A stretch of DNA of 64,000 bases from Cristatella mucedo (Eukaryota > Bryozoa > Phylactolaemata > Cristatellidae), in contig WPIO01000097.1 of NCBI GenBank assembly GCA_009760855.2, forward strand, positions 186,001-250,000, given 5' to 3'. The notes under the pieces are model-generated. The model ran no database searches. It was given only the letters and a program-made list of their open reading frames with translations, and was not told the origin of the DNA. The position numbers and the translations under genes are program-made. This document shows positions 56,490-64,000 of this stretch, piece after piece. Numbering within the stretch: position 1 is the first letter of the stretch; the number at the start of each line of letters is the position of its first letter.

Positions 56490-58497
56490 ATAAAATAATA
56501 ATAATAATGCACTTGATAAAGCACCCTCAGAGAACCCAATCTCTCTCTCTAGGCGCTTTACACTTGCTGCAAAGGGAAATGATGAAATTGATTGGTGAGT
56601 AATATCATGCTTGATAAACAAACAACATGAATAACATGGTTAGGGGTGACATGCACAGGGTCAGCATGCAAATGTGGTTAGTGGCAGCATGCACAGTGTC
56701 AGCACGCATAAGCACATCATGGACGAATCACAGGGACCCACTAAATGCTGTCCTAAATAGGTGTGTTTTTAAGTTCTTTTTTAATGTGGTCAAGTCAGGG
56801 ACGTTCTGACGGAAGTCGGGAGGGAGTTCCAGGCTTGGGAGCATACGAACTACATGCACGGTCTCCAAAGGATTTGAGGTTTGTACGAGCTATTTGTAGA
56901 CTGTTGGATTCCGAAAAGCGAGTGGTACGATGCTTGGCCTGATGGGGGAGTATATCGGAGAGATAGGCTGGAGCCAAAGAATAAAGTGACCTAAAAGTGA
57001 GCGACAAGACCTTGAAGTCAATCCGTTGCTTGACTGGTAGCCAGTGCAGGTCGGTGAGAAGTGGTGTAATGTGGCAACTGCGACGCTCACGACAGACAAG
57101 CCTAGCTGCAGAGTTTTGCACCAGCTGCAATCGCCTGATCGCACATGCTGGTATGCCAGTAAGCAGTGAGTTGCAGCAGTCGAGACGGGATATCACGAAT
57201 GCATGGACAAACTTGGACTTGGTATCCTTATCTAAACAAGCCCGAATTTTAGCAATGTCATGAAGCTGAAAATAGGCAGATTTGACTGTGAAGCTGATAT
57301 GGTCGTCTAACGAGAGGTCGCTTTGGAATATGACACCTAGATTTCGAGCTGATTCAACAGGAGATATGCTGGCAGAGCCAACTTTGAGCGTCAGCCTTAA
57401 CAATTTGTGAACCACTCTGGGTTTGCCCATAACTAGTAAGTTAGTTTTATCATTGTTTAGTTTTTGAAAATTTGCTGCCATCCATGTGTAGATGTCATCA
57501 ATACATGGAGCAAGTGAGTCTAGAGAATTCGAGGTGCTCGAAGGCTTAGAAGGATCAAAGCAAAGATACAACTGAGTGTCATCCGCATAAAAGTGAAAGC
57601 CTAGATTTTGCTCTGCAATCACATCAGCAAGAGGGAGAGTATAAACCATGAAAAGAACTGGACCTAGAACGGAGCCCTGAGGTACCCCATATTTCAGAGG
57701 TACTTCAGATGATCTTTGTCTATTCACGTCAATACTCCGGAGTCTCCCACTGAGATATGACCTGAACCACTGCAGAGCAGTGCCAGTGATGCCCAGGCGA
57801 GATGAGAGGCGCTCTAGAAGAACTTTGTGATCGATGGTATCAAAAGCTGCCGAAAGATCAAGGGAAACAAGCAGAGACACTCTACTCATGTCTGCACTCC
57901 TAGGTAGGTTGTTGTATACCCTAAGCAAGGCTGACTCTGTGGAGTGATTAGCTCTAAAGCCAGACTGGAACTTACTAGCAAGGTGTGAGGTTTCGATATA
58001 TGAGTTCAGCTGGTCCGCCACGTCCCGTTACAGTGTCTTTGATAGGAATGGTGGAAGGGAGACTGGGCGGTAGTTGCTTAAGTTCTCTCGGTCTAGTGTC
58101 GCTTTTTTGAGAAGTGGCCTGACTACAGCTTTTTTGAAGGGTGCTCGGACATGACCTGAGGCTAATGACATATTAATTATGTTAATTATGCATGGCAGCA
58201 GCAGATAAATGCAACGTAGGGGGAGGACAGTGGGAATAGGGTCCTGAGGACTTGTTGTCTTTTTTGATTGAGATACGAACTTCAGGACTAGATAGTGACC
58301 TGCTTAAATGTAGACATTGAGGTGCAGCCAGGAATCGGGGAACAGCATTCTAGTGGGGAAGTTGTCATCGCAGGGATGGATTCCCTGATCTTGTCTATCT
58401 TCTGCACAAAGAATCGAGAGAAGCGTTCGGCTAGATCATCACAAGGATCATCAGGTGAGGAGCTAATCTGGGTGCGCTTGATGTGATGGTTTATCGT
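56490..58497 (-). mobile_element. L2-clade retrotransposon copy N, longest and best kept
   Basis: The element runs from an (AAT)n tail at 56,492-56,508, through the hairpin and 3' UTR, to an RT domain open over 408 codons. Beyond that is older-frame sequence encoding ERFSRFFVQKIDKIRESIP near 58,400. The limits are exact because the uninterrupted R3 copy gives the empty site (ATAATCAGTTACTTCGAG). The flanks read CAGTTA on the left and CGGTTA on the right, a possible 4-6 base target duplication. The endonuclease domain is absent, so it is 5'-truncated. Confidence 0.92.
56795..58021 (-). CDS. L2 reverse transcriptase, partial ORF (copy N)
   Basis: The 408-residue open frame begins inside the RT fingers; the first codon at 58021 is GTG, so the true start is lost. 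SGFRANHSTESALL (about residues 20-33), AFDTIDH with the first catalytic Asp (59-65), GVPQGSVLGP (112-121) and YADDTQLY with the catalytic Asp pair (145-152) are all intact. A thumb/C-terminal region follows with DISKIRA-like and SAARLVCRERRSCHI segments. The frame changes just before the C-terminus, ending PSRLPSERP instead of the family end. The enzyme would copy its RNA at a nick, but the endonuclease is missing. It is the only copy here with all RT motifs in one frame. Confidence 0.85.
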   Translation of the reverse strand: MADQLNSYIETSHLASKFQSGFRANHSTESALLRVYNNLPRSADMSRVSLLVSLDLSAAFDTIDHKVLLERLSSRLGITGTALQWFRSYLSGRLRSIDVNRQRSSEVPLKYGVPQGSVLGPVLFMVYTLPLADVIAEQNLGFHFYADDTQLYLCFDPSKPSSTSNSLDSLAPCIDDIYTWMAANFQKLNNDKTNLLVMGKPRVVHKLLRLTLKVGSASISPVESARNLGVIFQSDLSLDDHISFTVKSAYFQLHDIAKIRACLDKDTKSKFVHAFVISRLDCCNSLLTGIPACAIRRLQLVQNSAARLVCRERRSCHITPLLTDLHWLPVKQRIDFKVLSLTFRSLYSLAPAYLSDILPHQAKHRTTRFSESNSLQIARTNLKSFGDRACSSYAPKPGTPSRLPSERP

Positions 58498-59255
58498 CGG
58501 TTACTTCGAGCTCTCGTTTGAAGGTGGCATTCATAAGAGCATCGTCCATTGCTCTTCATGGAAACATCCTTAGGGATACTTACAGCAATAACTTGCTGGC
58601 TAAGGATGCCTCTGACTCTTGGTTTCGGTCCGTGTTGCATTATCATCACTCAGCATCTTATCGCTGCCTCAGAAATGAACGACGGCACCCCCCCTGCACG
58701 TAGCAGACAGCCGCGTGAGAGGAGAAAAGGGGGCATGTGTGAGATGGCCATGCGAGGGATATAAGAGAAAGCTGATGGGTAAAGGTGAAGTGGCAGATCA
58801 AGCTAGCACACCCACCTTTAAGACGCGAGGGATGAAAGGGAGCACGGATGAAGTTGAGCGAAAATGCACACACACACACACACACAGCAGCGGCAGATGT
58901 GTTACGATCCCAATACTTCAAAGATACAGCAGAATCTATTGATAATCTGCTGAGCGTAGCTAAAGTCGTGCAGTTGTGCTTGCCGCTTCTGTTGTGGTGT
59001 TGACGGGTTTTGACACTTGATACGAGCCCGATGAGGCCGTGGTCTTGATACACTGACACCAATACAGGCTTTGGCGACTACAAAGCAGCCTCGTTGTTTC
59101 AGTCGCATAAAGCCCTGCGAATACCACCGCCTAGGAAACGGTAGGCGCCTGGCCACAGGTCGAAGGCTTTGCTGGTTCTCGCACAGACCTCAGCAATCGT
59201 CTCGCAAGTTACCAAGGCACTATCACTGGGCCAAACCTTTGCAGATTCCATCGAG
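58498..59255. repeat. Dispersed repeat R3, copy 2, right part
   Basis: The repeat resumes with GGTTACTTCGAGCTCTCGTT and continues to GCATAAAGCCCTGCGAATAC and AAGTTACCAAGGCAC. It contains about 250 bases (58,735-58,995) absent from copy 1, including an (AC)n run at 58,866-58,886. Confidence 0.75.
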
Positions 59256-59269
59256 AATACTTAAAAAGA

Positions 59270-59603
59270 GTTTGCAGTCACACCCGATGTATAACTTTAG
59301 CTTTGCAAAGCCAATGTTTTGTCGATTTGCGGCGGATTGCAGAAGATTGCTATGCTGGCAGGGGATATTTCCGTTTATTGAAATACAGTGACCGAGACCT
59401 AGCACCAACGATGGCACATCCGGGAGAACCCGAAATAGAGTATAAGACAAAGAGAAATCTAAAAGGGAGCATCACTCAGCAACTTTACGTCTATTTGTGA
59501 CTGTGCATTGTGGATTACCGTATTTTCCGGGGACATTGCCATCGATTGCCGTCATTCCGGGCACGTTCGCATCGCATCGTTCGACTGTACGGGACATTAC
59601 CAG
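59270..59603. repeat. Tandem array S2, separated left units
   Basis: GATTTGCGGCGGATTGCAGA, AGTGACCGAGACCTAGCACC and GGGACATTGCCATCGATTGC align in order with 61,007-61,290. This is a two-unit piece of the main array, split off by retroelement fragments. Confidence 0.7.
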
Positions 59604-59700
59604 GCACTTTACGTTTGCTGCAAAGGAAACATGTATCTAATTGTTAATAGTAGCATACTCAATCTCAACAAGTATACCACGGTTAGAAGTGGCATGTATT
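59604..59700 (-). mobile_element. L2 3'-end fragment
   Basis: GGCACTTTACGTTTGCTGCAAAGG and AGTAGCATACTCAATCTC match the diverged L2 3' UTR near 15.7 and 40.2 kb. Confidence 0.65.
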
Positions 59701-59884
59701 TATTGATCAGCCGCGAGTCTCAGGAGCTGCTCAAGCAAAGGGATACTATGCCCGGATTTACTTAGGTCGTGAGTCAATCTTGCAAGTATCTCACTAACCA
59801 ATTTATAATGAAAGGATGATACATCTATGTTTATTGCTGCTATGAGGCGTTAAAATCGAGTGCTTGAATAATGCAAGCGCAATC

Positions 59885-60185
59885 CTAGACTGTGGAACTC
59901 GCTTCCACAACTCTTACGAAACGATAACTACTCTCCTTCTGCCGACTATGGCACATCCTTTTCAGCGGTCCTGAGCTGCTACTTCTATGCTGCTCACTAC
60001 CTCAACTGCTCTTCTGACTCTGCTATGCTTCCCACTTTCTCTTTGTTGCGTGAGACGAAGTCTGTTGGTTACCGAATGCGTACCGAAAGCCGCTTAGGCT
60101 GTGAGTGCGCTATACAAAACTCTCCTGCGTAGCACCCACATGGTCTTTGTGACTTTGTGGAGTTACAGACCGAGATACAACAACA
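59885..60185 (+). mobile_element. F2 non-LTR family, 3' end
   Basis: GTGGAACTCGCTTCC, GACTATGGCACATCCTTTTC and GAGTTACAGACCGAGATAC match the ends of the copies near 13.7 and 26.5 kb. Confidence 0.8.
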
Positions 60186-60639
60186 CAATAAACAACGAAC
60201 AAAATTTAATGAACACGAAGGTATCATGTTGAGTACCATTCGAAGACTTTCTGTATAACATAAGCTATTACGAAAGTTATGTATGGAAAGCTAGCCATCG
60301 GTTATATTGATCGGCACTATATATGACATCACAAGAGCAACAAGCTGTGCAAAAATCCACGCGTCTTCACACGTTTCTTTTTCACGTATAGTGAACACTC
60401 AGGTACACCTCTTTTCCCAAGCCAGACCTTTTCGGGTAGAGTATGCGAGAACTCGGTGTGTATGAAAAAGGATGTGATTTCAGGTCGAGAAGAAACAGAA
60501 TAAGTGCTTTGACCATATAAATGAGTGCATGCACATGGACGTGATCGTCAATGTCACCAATCGCTTCGTTGTCCCGACTATCACGCCGAGACATATCCTA
60601 GCTATTGGAAGCAATATATGAGTGATTTCTGGTATATAT
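60186..60639. other. No recognisable feature
   Basis: No supported gene or repeat. Confidence 0.5.
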
Positions 60640-60890
60640 CAGCATGTGCAACCAAGCGCTTACATTTGGTGCAAAACTCAACAGCTAGGCTTGTCTGTCA
60701 TGAGCGTGGCAGTTGTCACATCACAGTATTTTTCGCCGGCCTGCACTGGCTCCCACCCCTACAGCTTATTGACTTCAAGGTTTTGTCACTGACTGCTAGG
60801 TCCCTTCATTCTTTGGCTCCAGCCTACCTTTAACATCTACTCGCCCACCAGACTAAGCGTTGTACCGCCCCCTTTTGTTAATCTAGTAGT
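60640..60890 (+). mobile_element. L2 fragment O
   Basis: The plus strand encodes LVQNSTARLVCHERGSCHIT, then LHWLP and DFKVLSLTARSLHSLAPAYL, the RT C-terminal region. A stop follows AYL. Confidence 0.8.
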
Positions 60891-60914
60891 TTACCTACAC
60901 TCGTAAGAACCTCA

Positions 60915-63745
60915 TGGAAATCGACGGCAATGGCCAGGCCTTGATTGCAATATTGGTATTACAATAGGTATAACGTCGCGCTTCAAAAAGGTGCGACGTA
61001 ATACCTACTGTATACTTTAGCTTTGCTCAGCCTATGCGGAGTTAATTTTCAACGAATTGCAGAAGATTTCTGTATTGGCATGGGCGATTGCCATTGATTT
61101 TAATGCAGTGACCCAGAGCTAGCATCACCAATGGCATTTCCTGGGAGCACCAAAACTAAAGAAGACACGAACGAGAAATCTAAACGTGAGCGTCAGCCAG
61201 CAGCGTCCAGTCCATGTTTAATGAACCTGTATAGGTTTGCGTATTTTCCCAGGCCGTTGCCGTCAATTGCCGCGCAATGCCCCCAATTTACGTTTGCGAT
61301 TGGTGAAAGGATGTGACTGCACCTGTAATGCAGCGCACTGTAATACGCAAGAAAAAATAAATCTTCCCTCACCAGCTTGGTTTGTAATTCCAACAGATAA
61401 CCATAGGTTGCTCTATTGTCTCGGGCAATTGCAATCGATTGCCATGCATTGCCCAAGATTGAATTCGCAAAATGAAAATATGTGCTCGCACAGTCAGCGT
61501 TATGTGGTATGATAACTACACATTTAAACGGCCAATTTCGCAGCAAATTTGAAAAAGATCAGGCGTGGTGCTATACGCAAGAAAAGTTGGAGCTCCTCTC
61601 TGCAACTGTCAGTCCATATGTACCGGACCGTTATGGGTTTTTATATTTCTCCGGAATTAGCCGTCAATTGCCGTGCATTGCCGTCGATTGAACGGACATA
61701 ATGCGTGAAAATTATGCGCGAGAACAGTTACATGTTACGTGGAATGAGAGTTGCAGTTTCTTGCAGCCAATCTTGTCAATTTTCCATGGATTTCATTATC
61801 GGCCCCTACCATTGCTGTTGATTGCCGTGCATTGCTAACAGTTAGCGAGCAAAGCATCCGAAAAATGCCACGGTTTCACTTTGGACGCTGCGGAATTTTA
61901 TATGTAATGACAAATGGGGCATCGCTCTGCCACTTTCTAGTCAATTTACCTCGAGTTGGGGTATTAGCCTGGGCCATTGCTATCGATTGACATTTATTCC
62001 TCGAGATTGTACGTTCTAGATTGGTTGAAAATATTTGATTGCACTTTAAACACAGTTTGCTGTGACAGATAAGATAAATTTGATCTTGGCTCAGCCACTT
62101 CCAGGTGGTTTGCGATGGATCATAATTTGCCCGGGTCATTGCCGTTGATTGCCATGCGTTGTCGAAGATTGAACGGTAAGAGCGGGTTGAAAGTATGTGC
62201 GTGCGCATTGAGATATTACGGGAAATGAGAATCTGAGCTTGGTGCAACCGATTTCTCGTCGATTTGCAACGGATTTCGATATCTGTCCCTGCCTTGCTTT
62301 CGATTGCGTGCATTGCTGACAATTAAATTGCGAAATAGCTTGAAAGTCCTACGATTTCACTTTAGCTCAAAGAAACGTGAAATGTTATGACAATTGGCAC
62401 TTCTTACAGCCAATTTGTGGTCGACTTGCCACGGATTGTAATGGAGTGCTGCTCGAGCCGAGCCGTGGCCGTAGATTGCCACGCATTGTCTGAGATTGTA
62501 CGTGCTCAATTGGTTAAAACAATGTGGTTGACTTTAACCAGTGTGCTTTGTAACCAAAAGCATAAGAGCTTAAAGTGTACTATTCTGGTCGTTTTGCGGG
62601 AGGGGTACGGTGGATTGAAGTATTGGCCCGGCCCATTGCAACCGATTGCAATGGATTGCTGCAGAATGATCGAGGTAATTACATTGAAGTTATGCGAGAA
62701 CACCATAGCCGAAGAGTGGAGCAGCGTGCAATCATGATTAGAGCTTCTAGTGTACGCATTCCGGTCGCTGTGCGGCGGATTTCAGCGGATTGTGGCGGAT
62801 TGAGGTGAATTTCGGTATGGGACCGGGCCATTGCAGTCAATTGCAGTGCATTGCACGAAAACGCGTGTGCACAATGGATCGACATTGTGTGGGTGCTCTT
62901 TGAAATGATTCTAGTCATATATGCAATTTCAATTAGAGCTTCACAATAGCGATTTGAGAATGATTTGCAATGGAATAGAATAGATTACGGTACTTTCTCA
63001 GGTCATTTCAGGCGATTGCCGCACATTGCCACAGTGTGAGGATGCACAATTATTTTTATTTTATGTGGTCTGCACAAAACACGGTGCACTTTAATAAGCA
63101 AACAAACTGAAGCTCGGCGCAATCTATCAATCTATAGAAATTCCTCGATTTTTTGCGGTGGATTCGCTGGATTGCAGTAATTGCGGTATTGACCCGGGCT
63201 ACAGCAGTCGATTGCAGCGTATTGCACGAGAACGGCCGCGCCAATGCAACTGAAGTTCAAAAGTGTAATTTTCGGAGAGCGTACTTTCATGTGCAATCAA
63301 AAAAAGGAGCTTTTTGCAGAGGATTTCTTTCGTTTCGTGGTGGAATGCAGTAGATTTCGGTGGATTGCGGCATTCATTGGCTCGGGCCACTGCAATGTTA
63401 TTTCAGTGGACGTCGTGAGAACGCGTGAGCGGAATTATGCGAAAATCTCTGGGAACATTGTACATGTAGCGTGTTTTGATATTCAAAACATTTTGGAGCT
63501 GTCAGCCGCTGATTTGTGTATGCATTTGAAGGAAATTAAAATGGATTTTGGTAGATTGCGGTACATGCATCCGGGGTTGAAGCTCATTTGCATTAGTGCG
63601 GCGTGCGAAAGCGGCGATATGAAATTTGGACGATAGATACAATAAAGCGAGTACTACAATATCAGGCCAAACATTGAGCTCGGCAACGCTAATGTCTGGT
63701 CAACGTTAGCCTAATTAGAGTTGATTGCAGTGGATTGCGGCGCTT
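60915..63745. repeat. Diverged tandem array S2, about 170 to 190-bp units
   Basis: A block such as GGGCCATTGCAGTCGATTGC recurs near 61,081, 61,252, 61,422, 61,651, 61,802, 61,969, 62,129, 62,285, 62,457, 62,625, 62,821, 62,993, 63,189 and 63,379. Spacing is mostly 150 to 196. Each unit also has a GATTTGCGGCGGATTGC-type block about 45 bases before it. Within the blocks ATTGCC repeats every 10 bases. A short inverted unit lies at 60,915-60,960 (AAATCGACGGCAATGGCCAG). Short ORFs on both strands are incidental. Confidence 0.75.
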
Positions 63746-64000
63746 TGCGGTTATTCGTCGAACCCGTGTTGGCATGCCACGCCAATCAACGTATCGCACA
63801 ATGTGCCAAACTGCTACACCGATCGAGGCGTGGCGGCGCATGCAGTGCGGCCTAGACTGCCCGGTAATGAGCAGCTCAGCGAGTGGGACCACGAAGCTAC
63901 AGCTAATCTATTCGACTGCAGCGGCGGAGGGTTGGACGGCGTCCGTCAAAAGCCCTAGCGTCAAAGCCGCACACAGCGCCTAAGTACAACTAACTGGAAT
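63742..64000. repeat. Dispersed repeat R2, copy 2 (continues past the window)
   Basis: GCATGCCACGCCAATCAACG, ACCGATCGAGGCG, GTAATGAGCAGCTCAGCGAG and TATTCGACTG correspond in order to 54,433-54,705. It begins where array S2 ends. Confidence 0.75.

Noticed and set aside
59270-63745. Short ORFs on both strands in array S2 as genes
   Set aside because: They start and end at random within repeat units and share no conserved reading frame.

Overview
The window looks like repeat-rich nuclear DNA of an invertebrate animal. It contains L2-clade non-LTR retrotransposons with (ATT)n tails, a Gypsy-type LTR retrotransposon, tRNA-derived SINEs, a SPIN-like hAT miniature element, long dinucleotide runs and a Polinton/Maverick-like virus-derived element. 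No conserved multi-exon host gene, rRNA or functional tRNA was recognised, so the phylum cannot be named from sequence alone.

Positions 1 to about 9,088 differ from the rest. They are strongly AT-rich and gene-dense, with short intergenic gaps on both strands. The block holds a decayed protein-primed type family B DNA polymerase (minus strand, 9,023 to 5,300), a phage-tail-fibre-like repeat protein (plus strand, 136 to 927) and several small genes of unknown function. This is the right-hand part of a Polinton-like element; its left end lies outside the window. Seven of its genes carry a TATATAGAA-like box directly in front of the ATG. An L2 retrotransposon has landed inside one of its genes (2,992 to 4,028) and created a chimeric ORF. 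A 117-bp near-perfect palindrome and a GCC repeat mark the right edge.

Positions 9.2 to 35 kb are mainly layered repeats. A decayed tandem array of about 170-bp units (10.86 to 12.7 kb) contains an orientation switch. At least two non-LTR families occur as 5'-truncated copies in both orientations. There are palindromic CCTAGG clusters near 16.3 kb, a SPIN-like MITE at 20,717 to 20,905, long CT/GA runs, and a SINE at about 28.3 kb whose tail matches the L2 3' hairpin. The 16.4 to 20.7 kb stretch shows almost nothing recognisable.

The best host-gene candidate is a minus-strand ORF at 35,820 to 35,128. It has a possible signal peptide, two Lys-Arg sites and a C-terminal six-cysteine module (C-x3-C-x2-C-x14-C-x3-C-x16-C) reminiscent of eclosion-hormone-like neuropeptides. 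It abuts a degenerate Gypsy element (35,919 to about 43,375) with a zinc knuckle, reverse transcriptase and integrase remnants. Two L2 copies lie inside that element, and its second LTR is split by another non-LTR insertion.

Positions 43 to 64 kb hold more L2 fragments, SINEs, a further LTR, a 24-bp perfect-arm hairpin (46.6 kb) and a 460-bp CT/CTGT run. Two dispersed repeat pairs are present. One pair gives a natural empty site that dates and delimits the best L2 copy (56,490 to 58,497; RT ORF of 408 aa). From about 59.27 kb to 63.74 kb there is a second decayed tandem array of about 170 to 190-bp units with an inner 10-bp ATTGCC periodicity, interrupted by retroelement fragments. Nothing in the window needs to be an active cellular pathway; the biology is layered mobile elements plus one candidate peptide-precursor gene.
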